A stretch of 64,000 bases of DNA from Mycolicibacterium sp. (GTDB lineage: Bacteria > Actinomycetota > Actinomycetes > Mycobacteriales > Mycobacteriaceae), in contig JACJWN010000006.1 in assembly GCA_020637165.1 (NCBI GenBank), positions 248,001 through 312,000 on the forward strand, given 5' to 3'. The translations under genes were made by a program, and so were the position numbers. The notes beneath the pieces were generated by a model. It ran no database searches and had not been told where the DNA came from. It worked only from the letters and a program-made list of their open reading frames with translations. This document shows, in pieces, positions 51,898-62,814 of the stretch (position 1 is the stretch's first letter; every line of letters starts with the position of its first letter).

Positions 51898-53222
51898 GCG
51901 AAGAATTGCCCGGCTTCACCCCGATCCGGATGGTGCAGGTCGAGATCGGCGAGCCCATAGCGGGAATCGCGGCGGCCCACGACAAGCGAGGCGGGGTGTA
52001 TACCCGGGCCTGGGCGCTGGTGCGACTGCACGACGAACCACTCGGGATGGTCGAGTTGGCACTGCCCGACGGGGCCCTGCCCGCCGAGGCACTCGCCGAC
52101 GAGGTCTGGAAGCGCCTGGGAACACAGATCAACGCACATCTGCGGGCGGACGGCATGGCCGAATTGACCTCGCTCCAGGTCGCCGGGGTCACCGGCGACA
52201 GCCGGCCGCCGTGTCTGGTCGACCGCGACCGGGCCGGCGCTGACGCGCCTCTGATCAGCGTCATCATCGCCACTCGTGACCGTAGCGACAGCCTGGCGTT
52301 GTGCCTCGGCGCGTTCGATGATCTCGACTACCCGAACTACGAGATCGTGGTGGTCGACAACGCACCGTCCTCCGAGGCCACCGCCGAACTCGTCACCGGA
52401 CGCTACGCGGGCGACCCGCGGATTCACTATGCGCGCGAACCTCATCCCGGTCTGGGATGGGCGCACAATTGTGGCCTGCAGCACGCGACCGGGGAATACA
52501 TCGCCTTCACCGACGACGACGTGATCGTCGACCGGCACTGGCTCAGCGAGTTGCTGCGCGGCTTCGCGATGGGCGACAACGTCGGCTGCGTCACCGGACT
52601 CGTCGTTCCTCAGGAGATCGAGACGTCGTCACAGTATTGGTTCGACACCCACAGCGGATTCAACAAGGGGTTCCGCCGCAGGGTCTTCGACATGGGTCCG
52701 AACCGGCCCCGGGATCGGCTGTTCCCCTGGCGCTCGAGCATGTTCGGCACCGGCGCGAACATGGCCTTCCGGGCGAGCGCGCTGCGTTCCGTCGGTGGCC
52801 TGGACCCGGTCCTGGGACCGGGCACCCTCGCCAAGAACGGTGAGGACCTGGACATCTATTTCCGGATCATCGAGGCGGGCTATCAACTGGTGTACCAGCC
52901 GGCCGCGATGGTCAACCATCTGCATCGTGCCGACTACCCGGCGCTGCGGGACCAGTTCTACACCTATGGCGTTGGATTCACGGCCTACCTCACGAAACTC
53001 GTTCTGGCCCATCCGCTGGACGTCCTGCGGCTGATCGCCCGGATTCCGGCGATCATCGCCTTCGCCCGGCGTGGACAGGCCGCCGAGGCGCCGGAGGTCG
53101 AATACCCCGCGGAATTGACCAGGGTGGAACTCAAGGGCCGAATGTACGGACCGTTGGCATACCTGCGGAGCTGGTGGAACCATCGCCGCACACTCCGGCG
53201 CGATCGGTCCTATCCGAGGTAG
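51894..53222 (+). CDS. GT2-family glycosyltransferase with extra N-terminal domain
   Basis: A 442-residue protein. About 110 N-terminal residues form an unrecognised alpha/beta domain (PIRMVQVEIGEPIAG onward); then the GT-A core starts PLISVIIATRDRSDSL, with the metal motif FTDDDVIVD and EDLDIYFRIIEAGY. The C-terminal region has a hydrophobic stretch for membrane association. The GTG start overlaps the GT4 stop (GTGA), so both are made together and probably act in sequence. The 3' end overlaps convergent galE by 13 bp. Donor unknown. Confidence 0.86.
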   Translation: MSEELPGFTPIRMVQVEIGEPIAGIAAAHDKRGGVYTRAWALVRLHDEPLGMVELALPDGALPAEALADEVWKRLGTQINAHLRADGMAELTSLQVAGVTGDSRPPCLVDRDRAGADAPLISVIIATRDRSDSLALCLGAFDDLDYPNYEIVVVDNAPSSEATAELVTGRYAGDPRIHYAREPHPGLGWAHNCGLQHATGEYIAFTDDDVIVDRHWLSELLRGFAMGDNVGCVTGLVVPQEIETSSQYWFDTHSGFNKGFRRRVFDMGPNRPRDRLFPWRSSMFGTGANMAFRASALRSVGGLDPVLGPGTLAKNGEDLDIYFRIIEAGYQLVYQPAAMVNHLHRADYPALRDQFYTYGVGFTAYLTKLVLAHPLDVLRLIARIPAIIAFARRGQAAEAPEVEYPAELTRVELKGRMYGPLAYLRSWWNHRRTLRRDRSYPR

Positions 53223-54244
53223 CCGTTGGGATTCCGCTGCTGAAAATTCCATGCGTCACGGCACATCTCAGCAAGCTCCCGCGTTGTTCGCCAACCCCAT
53301 TCGCGTTCCACGAGTGAGGGATCGGCGACCAGACTGGGCACGTCGCCCGCACGCCGACCGACGATCCGGTAGGGGATCTCCTCGCCGCACGCCGCCGAGA
53401 ACGCTGCAACGAGCTGCAGCACCGAAACACCCGTTCCGGTGCCGAGGTTGAAAACCCGGAAGCCGGTGCAATCGTCGAGATGCTGCAACGCCACCCGGTG
53501 CGCGTCGGCGACGTCGACGACGTGGATGTAGTCCCGGATCGCCGTGCCGTCGGGGGTGTCATAGTCGTCGCCGAACACATTCAGCTCCGGCAGCCGGCCC
53601 ACGGCGATTTGCGCGAGATAGGGCATCACGTTGTAGGGCACGCCGAGTGGATCTTCGCCCAGTAGGCCGCTGGGATGCGCACCGATGGGGTTGAAGTACC
53701 GGAGCGCGATCACCGACAGTTCCGGCAGATGCCGGCAGGCCTCGGCAAGCAGTTGTTCGCATATCCACTTCGACAACGCATAGGGATTGGTGGGGGCGGC
53801 CGGGGCCGACTCCGCCAGGGGTTCGGCCGGAGCGTCGCCGTAAATCGAACAGGACGAGGAGAACACCAGACGGGAAACCTTGTGGTCTTTCATCGTGCGC
53901 AGCAGATTCGTCGTGCCACCGATGTTGATGTCGAAGTACTCCAGTGGAATCTGGGTCGACTCGCCCACCGCCTTTTTGGCGGCGAAGTGGATCACCGCGT
54001 CGATCGGGTGCTCATCGAAAACCCTGGACAGCGCGGAGCGGTCGCGCAAATCGGCTTGGTGAACGGTGACGGACTTTCCGGTGATCTCGGTGACCCGCTC
54101 CAGGGCGGCCGGACGACTGTTGGAGTAGTCATCGATCACCACCACCTCGTCGCCGGCATCGAGCAACTCAACGCAGGTGTGGCTGCCGATGAAGCCGGCG
54201 CCACCGGTCACCAGAATCGCCCCGGCCGCCTTCTCGATCGCCAT
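53210..54244 (-). CDS. galE: UDP-glucose 4-epimerase
   Basis: A 344-residue extended SDR. NAD loop VTGGAGFIGSHTCVELL; catalytic SSSCSIYG and YALSKWICE (Y-x3-K); substrate segment RYFNPIGAHPSG; DYIHVVDVADAH. These match GalE closely, interconverting UDP-Glc and UDP-Gal. The gene is probably monocistronic, divergent from the fusion gene over 126 bp, and provides UDP-Gal to the locus glycosyltransferases. Mycobacteria have other GalE copies elsewhere for galactan, so this one is likely dedicated. Confidence 0.92.
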   Translation of the reverse strand: MAIEKAAGAILVTGGAGFIGSHTCVELLDAGDEVVVIDDYSNSRPAALERVTEITGKSVTVHQADLRDRSALSRVFDEHPIDAVIHFAAKKAVGESTQIPLEYFDINIGGTTNLLRTMKDHKVSRLVFSSSCSIYGDAPAEPLAESAPAAPTNPYALSKWICEQLLAEACRHLPELSVIALRYFNPIGAHPSGLLGEDPLGVPYNVMPYLAQIAVGRLPELNVFGDDYDTPDGTAIRDYIHVVDVADAHRVALQHLDDCTGFRVFNLGTGTGVSVLQLVAAFSAACGEEIPYRIVGRRAGDVPSLVADPSLVEREWGWRTTRELAEMCRDAWNFQQRNPNGYLG

Positions 54245-54370
54245 AGCGCACAGAGCTCCCTACCCTCATCGGCACCGTCGTCACCGGTGAGCCGGCCGGC
54301 GCAATGATTGTAGCGATCCGGAAGCGCGCGGGTTGGTACCTTAATGGCCGGCGAAACGAAGGAGAGGTCC

Positions 54371-56695
54371 ATGCGGCCACATGCTGTATTGACCGGCGGG
54401 GCGGGCTTCCTGGGCTCGCATCTGGCGGACCGCTTGCTGGCCGAGGGCCTGGACGTGACCGTTCTGGACAATTTCTCAACCGGCTCCCCGGAGAATGTCG
54501 CCCACCTGCAGGGCCACAATGGCTTCCGACTGATCAAACTCGACGTTTCGAACTACATCTCCATCCCCGAACCGGTCGATTACGTCCTGCACTTCGCTTC
54601 GCCCGCATCGCCGATCGACTACGCCGAGATGCCGATCCAGACCATGAAGGTCGGCTCGCTGGGCACGCTGAACACACTCGGTCTGGCGATGGAGAAGGGT
54701 GCCCGCTACCTGCTGGCCTCGACCTCGGAGGCCTACGGCGACCCGCTCGTCCACCCGCAGCCCGAAAGCTACTGGGGAAATGTCAACCCGGTCGGCCCCC
54801 GCGGTTGCTACGACGAGGCCAAACGGTTCGCCGAGGCGCTCACGACGGCCTACCGGACCAAGCACGGCGTCAACACCGCGATTCTCCGGATCTTCAACAC
54901 CTACGGGCCTCGGATGCGGCCGAACGACGGCCGGGCGATCCCGACGTTCATCACCCAGGCACTCGCCGGTACCGCCCTCACGGTTCAGGGCGACGGCAGC
55001 CAAACCCGCTCGGTGTGCTACGTCGACGATCTGATCGACGGTGCGCTGCGGCTTCTGTTTTCCGATCTTCCGGGCCCGGTGAACGTCGGCAACCCGAACG
55101 AGATGACGGTGCTCGAGCTTGCCGAACTCATCCGGGAGCTCACCGGATCGGATTCGCGACTGAATTTCGTCGAACGGGCACAGGACGATCCGTCCCAGCG
55201 GCAGCCCGACATCACCCTGGCCCGGACCGCGCTGCACTGGGAACCGCAGGTCGACGTGCGCGACGGCCTGGCCAAGACGATCGCCTGGTTCCGCGATCGC
55301 GCAGCCGGCACGCTACCGGTTCCCTCCGCGGCCGCCACAGACCAGCCGCGCGAGCGGACACTGCCACGCCACAACCTTGCCGTCGTCGGCACCGGCTACG
55401 TCGGCGCCGTCACCGCGACCGGGATGGCGTTCCTCGGCCATACCGTGTGCGGGCTGGACACCAACTCGACGCGGGCGAACCAGCTGAACGCCGGCGAGGT
55501 GCCATTCGTCGAACCCGGACTTCCCGAGCTGCTGACATCGGCGATGGCCTCAGGCCGGCTCCGATTCACCGATGACCCGTCGGCCGCTCTCGCCGAAGCC
55601 GACTTCGTCTTCCTCTGCGTGGGAACCCCACCCGGTCCGGACGGGGCACCCAACCTCGAGCAGTTGGAAAGTGCCATCGAATCGCTGGCCCCGCACCTGC
55701 GCCCCGGAGCGGTCATCGTCAACAAGTCGACCGTGCCGGTCGGTTCCGGCAACTGGACCAGGACCATCCTCGAGGACGCGCTGGTGGAAACCCGCCAGCT
55801 CTCGTTCTCGGTGGTGTCCAACCCGGAGTTCCTGCGCGAGGGTTCGGCCATCGATGACTTCCTCTACCCGGACCGAATCGTCCTCGGCGGACCCGCCGCC
55901 GATGTCAGCCGGGTGGCCGAGTTGTACGAGCCGGTGCTAAACCAGTCCTTCGACGGTGGGCGCCCCGGGGTTCGGCCGCTGCTGATTACGACCGAGCTCC
56001 CATCGGCGGAGATGATCAAGTACGCGGCGAACGCCTTCCTGGCCACCAAGATCAGCTTCGCCAACGAGATCGCCCGGATGTGCGAGTTGTTCGGTGCCGA
56101 CGTCCGCGAGGTGCTGCCGGCCATCGGTGCCGACCACCGGATCGGCAGCCCCTTCCTCAATCCCGGAGTCGGTTGGGGCGGTTCGTGTTTCGGCAAGGAC
56201 GTCTCCGCACTGATCTCCGCGGCGCAGGAATACGGCTACACACCCTCGATGCTGGGGGCCACCGTCGAGATCAACCAGGCTCAGCGCTCGGCTGCGATAC
56301 GCAAACTTCAGCGCGAGTTGCACTCGCTGAAGGGCCGCCGGATCGCACTACTCGGTCTCTCCTTCAAGCCGGGAACCGATGACCTCCGGGATGCGCCGGC
56401 CCTCGACATCGCCAGGCGGCTGCTGACTGCCGGAGCCATGGTTTCGGCGTTCGATCCGGTCGTGAAGACACTGCCCGGCGAGTTCGAGGCGGTCCGACTG
56501 GCCGACGACGTCTACTCCGCCGCCGCACGGGCCGATGCCGTCGTGGTGGCGACGGAGTGGCCGGAGTTCCGCCTCATCGATCCGGAGGGACTACGCCGCG
56601 CCATGCGGGGCGATCTCATCGTCGATGGCCGCAACTGCCTGCCGGAGGCGAACTTCCACGGATCGGGACTGAAGCTGGTCGGATTCGGCTGGTGA
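54371..56695 (+). CDS. Fused UDP-glucuronate decarboxylase and UDP-glucose 6-dehydrogenase
   Basis: A 774-residue bifunctional enzyme. Residues 1-311: extended SDR of the UDP-xylose-synthase type, NAD loop [13 protein letters not shown], catalytic [24 protein letters not shown] (Y147, K151) and IFNTYGPRM. Residues 335-774: UDP-glucose dehydrogenase, NAD loop [20 protein letters not shown] and the catalytic thiol in [10 protein letters not shown] (C606), with C-terminal [15 protein letters not shown] Pro/Ala-rich linker (about 312-334) joins them. UGD makes UDP-GlcA, which UXS then decarboxylates to UDP-Xyl, so the order in the protein is product-first. ATG 54371 has AAGGAGAGG; an ATG 27 bases upstream lacks a good site. 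Confidence 0.93.
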   Translation: MRPHAVLTGGAGFLGSHLADRLLAEGLDVTVLDNFSTGSPENVAHLQGHNGFRLIKLDVSNYISIPEPVDYVLHFASPASPIDYAEMPIQTMKVGSLGTLNTLGLAMEKGARYLLASTSEAYGDPLVHPQPESYWGNVNPVGPRGCYDEAKRFAEALTTAYRTKHGVNTAILRIFNTYGPRMRPNDGRAIPTFITQALAGTALTVQGDGSQTRSVCYVDDLIDGALRLLFSDLPGPVNVGNPNEMTVLELAELIRELTGSDSRLNFVERAQDDPSQRQPDITLARTALHWEPQVDVRDGLAKTIAWFRDRAAGTLPVPSAAATDQPRERTLPRHNLAVVGTGYVGAVTATGMAFLGHTVCGLDTNSTRANQLNAGEVPFVEPGLPELLTSAMASGRLRFTDDPSAALAEADFVFLCVGTPPGPDGAPNLEQLESAIESLAPHLRPGAVIVNKSTVPVGSGNWTRTILEDALVETRQLSFSVVSNPEFLREGSAIDDFLYPDRIVLGGPAADVSRVAELYEPVLNQSFDGGRPGVRPLLITTELPSAEMIKYAANAFLATKISFANEIARMCELFGADVREVLPAIGADHRIGSPFLNPGVGWGGSCFGKDVSALISAAQEYGYTPSMLGATVEINQAQRSAAIRKLQRELHSLKGRRIALLGLSFKPGTDDLRDAPALDIARRLLTAGAMVSAFDPVVKTLPGEFEAVRLADDVYSAAARADAVVVATEWPEFRLIDPEGLRRAMRGDLIVDGRNCLPEANFHGSGLKLVGFGW

Positions 56696-56741
56696 CGCCG
56701 GCCCTCCTCGCCGTTCGGCACCGATCGTAAGGCGGCGGGAA

Positions 56742-57689
56742 TTGGCTCAGACGGCCCGCGATCTGCTGGCCTGGTTCGCGTTCCTGCTCGCCGCCATCGG
56801 GCTGGGCGTCCGCCACGTTCCGGTCGTCAACCACGGCGTTCTCTTCGTGGCGGCGCTCTCGCCGTATCTGACGGTGATCGCCGGGATGGCTGCCACGCTG
56901 CTGCTGGTCGCCGACCGCCGGTGGTGGGCGGCGAGCGTGACCGTGGCCGTGGTGGCCGCGGGGGTGGCGGTGCAGATCCCACGATTTCTGCCTGCCGACC
57001 GCACAGCCGGTGTCGCGGTCAGGGTGGTCACGATCAACCTCCGTGAGAGCCAGGCTGAGCTGCAATCCGTGATCGACGTCGCCCGTTCACACGCGGACGT
57101 GCTCATCGTTCAGGAACTGAAGCCCGAATTCGCCCGTGGCCTCTCCGAGCTCTCCTCAGATTTTCCGCAACGGGTGCTCGACACGAACGAGTCCCCCGGC
57201 GGGGTCGGCATCTGGAGTCGGTACCGGATGGCGAACTCGATCCGGATCGGTGGATATCAACTCGGCATGCTCGGCGTGACCGTCACGGTCCCCGGCGCCG
57301 CCGCGGACATGGTCGTGGTGGGCGCCCACGTGGTCGGCCCTTGGCCGTGGCCGATCGAAGGCTGGCGCGGCGAGTTGGCCTCTCTGCCGGGAACCCTTGC
57401 GGATGCAGCTCAGTGGGCGGGCAACGGCGCGGTGATCGTCGCCGGAGATTTCAATTCCACCACCGATATGCTGGGTTTCCGCCGGTTGCTGAAGAACGGT
57501 TACCACGATGCCGCCGAGCAGTCCGGGGCCGGGCTGAACCCGACGTTTCCCGCCAATTCGGCGGTGCCGCCACTGGTCGGCATCGACCACATCCTGGTCC
57601 GCAACGCGTCGGCGGGCGAGGTGCGAACCCTCCGGATTCCCGGGTCGGACCACCTGGGCCTGGCTGCGACGGTCCGGGTTCCGGGCTGA
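56742..57689 (+). CDS. Membrane-anchored endonuclease/exonuclease/phosphatase (EEP) protein
   Basis: A 315-residue protein with about three N-terminal membrane helices (DLLAWFAFLLAAIGLG, LFVAALSPYLTVIAGM and AASVTVAVVAAGVAV), then an EEP domain. EEP signatures are VVTINLRE, VLIVQELKPE (catalytic Glu), VIVAGDFNSTTD, and the C-terminal GIDHILV and GSDHLGL His. In the extracytoplasmic orientation it may act as a phosphodiesterase on lipids or glycoconjugates rather than DNA. TTG 56742 after GGCGGGAA. It is 46 bp from the fusion gene and closes the locus. Confidence 0.83.
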   Translation: MAQTARDLLAWFAFLLAAIGLGVRHVPVVNHGVLFVAALSPYLTVIAGMAATLLLVADRRWWAASVTVAVVAAGVAVQIPRFLPADRTAGVAVRVVTINLRESQAELQSVIDVARSHADVLIVQELKPEFARGLSELSSDFPQRVLDTNESPGGVGIWSRYRMANSIRIGGYQLGMLGVTVTVPGAAADMVVVGAHVVGPWPWPIEGWRGELASLPGTLADAAQWAGNGAVIVAGDFNSTTDMLGFRRLLKNGYHDAAEQSGAGLNPTFPANSAVPPLVGIDHILVRNASAGEVRTLRIPGSDHLGLAATVRVPG

Positions 57690-57816
57690 CCGTGACTGAC
57701 CACACCACCGTCGTCACCGTGAATACGCGGGGCCGGCCGACTGTGCCATGATCGGCGCCGAGGTTCGCCACTCTCCAGCGGGCCCGGCCGTGTCCTCCGA
57801 GCGATGGAGAGTTTCC

Positions 57817-58317
57817 GTGTCCTCCCCCTGTCCGAACGCCCCCACCGCCCCGGCGGCCGCCGTCATTCCGCTGCCTGACTACGAGCCCCCGGCAATCGGC
57901 GGGCCGCTGATCCTGCCGCCGGCGGCACCGCCGCGACCGCACCGCCGCCCCGCGTCGCCGCCGGTTCCGGTCGGCACCGACGCGGCCGCGGTCCGTTCCG
58001 CGGCCCTCTTCGCCGACGCGGCATTGCGCCGGGTGCTCGAGGTGCTCGATCGGCGCCGGCCACTGGCTCAGCTGCGGCCGATGATGGCGGCCGGGCTGGT
58101 GGATTCGCTGCCCGCGGTTGCCGGCGCGCATCGGGGCGCGGGCCCGGCGCGGTTGCGCCGGGTGGTGGCCCAACTCGCCCGGCCCGACGGGACCGCCGCC
58201 GAAGTGGCCGCCAACTACTCCAGGGCCGACCGGCGGTACGCCATCGCCTGCCGCATCGAGCAGTTCAGCGAGGCGACCGGACCGCGCTGGCGGGTGGTCG
58301 CCCTGCACATGAGCTGA
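57817..58317 (+). CDS. Rv3235-family Ala/Arg/Pro-rich protein
   Basis: About 166 residues. The N-terminal third is Pro/Ala-rich and probably disordered; the C-terminal part (from FADAALRRVLEVLDRR) is a compact alpha/beta domain ending RIEQFSEATGPRWRVVALHMS. It resembles the actinobacterial Rv3235 family, commonly placed beside secA; function unknown. GTG 57817 has GGAGAG at good spacing, so I preferred it; ATG 57748 would add 23 residues. It converges on secA1 with 4 bp between the stops. Confidence 0.72.
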   Translation: MSSPCPNAPTAPAAAVIPLPDYEPPAIGGPLILPPAAPPRPHRRPASPPVPVGTDAAAVRSAALFADAALRRVLEVLDRRRPLAQLRPMMAAGLVDSLPAVAGAHRGAGPARLRRVVAQLARPDGTAAEVAANYSRADRRYAIACRIEQFSEATGPRWRVVALHMS

Positions 58318-58321
58318 CGAT

Positions 58322-61051
<2,730 letters not shown>

Positions 61052-61134
61052 AGTGTTCTATCCCCTGTGGATTGGAGGCTTGAGTGCCCCCATCCTAGGT
61101 GACGCGCGGGTATGCCCCGATCAGGCCAGTCTGA

Positions 61135-61818
61135 TCAAGCCAGTCTGATCAATCCGTAGTCGTATGCGTGCCGCCGATAGACCACCGTCGGCCGGTCGGA
61201 CTCCTTGTCGTGGAACAAGAAGAAGTCGTGGCCCACAAGTTCCATCTCGTAGAGCGCATCGTCGACGGTCATCGGCTTGGCCGGATGCTCCTTGACCCGG
61301 ACGATGTGGCCGGGCTCATGCTCCTCGACCTCCACATGCGCGGCTTCGGCCTGGCCGTCCGGCGAGGGCGTGGTGTCGGGGACGAAGGCGTGAGCCAGAT
61401 CGAGCGGCTCGGCCGTGGCCTGGTGCACGGACACCGGCGTCTTGTCGCCGTAGTGCACCTTGCGGCGGTCCTTGCCCCGGCGCAGCCGGCTCTCGAGTTT
61501 GTGAACGGCGGCCTCGAAGGCGCCGTAGAAAGTGTCCGCACGTCCCTCGCCGCGCACCACCGGTCCCCGCCCGCCGTGTGCGGTGATCTCGACGTGCTGG
61601 CAGTTCTTGCGCTGGCGCCGGTTGTTCTCGTGGGTGAGTTCGACGTCGAATCGCTGGATCGAATGGTCGATCCGCTCGGCCCTGGCAAGCTTCTGCCCCA
61701 CATAGACGCGGTAGTGATCGGGGATCTCGACGTTGCGCCCCGTCACCTGGACGTGTGCGTTGGGGGCATCGGAGACCTGACCCTCGGAGGAAGCGGACTT
61801 CACGGATTGGGTTGACAT
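61135..61818 (-). CDS. hpf: Long-form ribosome hibernation promoting factor
   Basis: A 227-residue long HPF. An N-terminal S30AE domain (VQVTGRNVEIPDHYRVYVGQKL through LRRGKDRRKVHYG), a linker, and a C-terminal dimerisation domain with VDDALYEMELVGHDFFLFHD and PTVVYRRHAYDYGLI. Long forms bring two 30S subunits together as 100S particles in stationary phase. Matches Rv3241c. ATG 61818 gives MSTQSVKSA; a GTG 90 bases upstream adds unlikely sequence. A 334-bp region to comF carries a possible CRP palindrome. Confidence 0.92.
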   Translation of the reverse strand: MSTQSVKSASSEGQVSDAPNAHVQVTGRNVEIPDHYRVYVGQKLARAERIDHSIQRFDVELTHENNRRQRKNCQHVEITAHGGRGPVVRGEGRADTFYGAFEAAVHKLESRLRRGKDRRKVHYGDKTPVSVHQATAEPLDLAHAFVPDTTPSPDGQAEAAHVEVEEHEPGHIVRVKEHPAKPMTVDDALYEMELVGHDFFLFHDKESDRPTVVYRRHAYDYGLIRLA

Positions 61819-62152
61819 GCTTGGCAACTCATTTCTTCTACGGTTTGGCGCGCATCCCTGCGCACCCGGCCTGACTGTCCTGACAATGCGCCGAACGCGA
61901 CGGCCCAACGACCCTCGCCCACCGACGCCAGAGATCGAAGAACCACCTCCTTCACGCTCGGCGAAGCGGCGGACCGCTGCCCGGCCGCCCCGTGAGTGCG
62001 CTCACGGTGTGTTAACGCCCGACGGTAGTCGCTGCTGCGCCGTTGGTGCCACATTTTGACGCACGTGTATCCGGGTCTTTCGGCCCCTGTTACAAGCGAG
62101 CACAGTTACACGGGAGCCCAATTACGCGGGAGCACCGTTACACGGGAACCGG
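61819..62152. other. hpf-comF intergenic region
   Basis: 334 bp without a gene. It contains, from the hpf side, a leader sequence, the CRP-like palindrome near 61998 and a 16-bp repeat array near comF (62090-62153). Short frames here lack a start with ribosome-binding site or recognisable product. Confidence 0.6.
61991..62006 (-). promoter_or_regulatory. CRP-site-like palindrome upstream of hpf
   Basis: CGTGAGTGCGCTCACG is a near-perfect inverted repeat (7-bp arms extend over 61990-62007 around TGCG) with GTGA-N6-TCAC core as bound by mycobacterial CRP. It lies about 173 bases before the hpf ATG on the minus strand. Confidence 0.45.
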
Positions 62153-62153
62153 T
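62090..62153. repeat. Four imperfect 16-bp repeats
   Basis: Copies begin at 62090, 62106, 62122 and 62138, sharing the core TTAC-x-CGGGAGC (first copy TTACAAGCGAGCACAG, second TTACACGGGAGCCCAA). The last copy touches the comF stop codon. Confidence 0.87.
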
Positions 62154-62782
62154 CAGACATGGGCCAGGGTGAGCACCGCCGCCACCGCAACCCCGCCGGC
62201 GCCCAGCGCCCGCACCGACTCGCGGGCGGTCACCCCTGTGGTGAGGACGTCATCAACCAGCAGGACCTCACCGCGCGGGCGCGCCGTCAGCCGCACCCGG
62301 CCGGCGAGATTGCGTTCCCTGGCGGTGATCCCCAGCCCCACCGAGTCGCGAACCAGCGCCGATGTCCGCAGGGCGGGGACCACCGTGATCCGCGGGTCGG
62401 CGACCGCCGCCGCCGCGGCGATGCGGGTGATGGGGTCGCCGCCGCGGCGGAGAGCCGCCAGGCGGCGGGTGGGCGCCGGGACCACGGTGAGCGGCAGACC
62501 CACGACACCCCAGTCGGCGAGCCGGCCCACGCCCGCCGCCAGAAACCGGGCCAGCGGGGCGATCAGGTCACGACGGCCGTGCTCCTTGACCGCGACGATG
62601 GCACCCCGGCGCGCGCCGGTGTAGCGGCCGAGGGCGAACACCGGGACCCCGGGATCCACCCGCGGGCCGATGACGTGGGGGTCCTCGGCGCGGACTTGCA
62701 GGGCCGACTCGCAGGCCGCGCACCAGCGCCTCGACGGCGCGCCGCACCCGCCGCAGTGCAGCGGCAGGATCAAATCGAGCAT
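62153..62782 (-). CDS. ComF-family phosphoribosyltransferase-like protein
   Basis: A 209-residue protein starting MLDLILPLHCGGCG. A small N-terminal Cys-rich part (CGGCG and CAAC) probably binds zinc; the C-terminal PRTase fold carries the PRPP motif VLLVDDVLTTGVTA. It corresponds to Rv3242c. ComF acts in DNA uptake in naturally competent bacteria; role in mycobacteria is unclear. ATG 62782; a GTG start 72 bases upstream would overlap the next gene's stop region and add no conserved sequence. Confidence 0.88.
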   Translation of the reverse strand: MLDLILPLHCGGCGAPSRRWCAACESALQVRAEDPHVIGPRVDPGVPVFALGRYTGARRGAIVAVKEHGRRDLIAPLARFLAAGVGRLADWGVVGLPLTVVPAPTRRLAALRRGGDPITRIAAAAAVADPRITVVPALRTSALVRDSVGLGITARERNLAGRVRLTARPRGEVLLVDDVLTTGVTARESVRALGAGGVAVAAVLTLAHV

Positions 62783-62814
62783 GCCCGCAGTGTGGCGGGC
62801 CGGTCCGACAACTC

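Noticed and set aside
54344-54370. Upstream ATG for the UXS-UGD fusion
   Set aside because: It lacks a ribosome-binding site, while ATG 54371 has AAGGAGAGG at 3-5 bases and starts at the usual position before the NAD loop.
42486-57816. Genomic island with integrase or insertion sequences
   Set aside because: No transposase, integrase, tRNA or flanking direct repeat was found; foreign origin rests only on composition and synteny.
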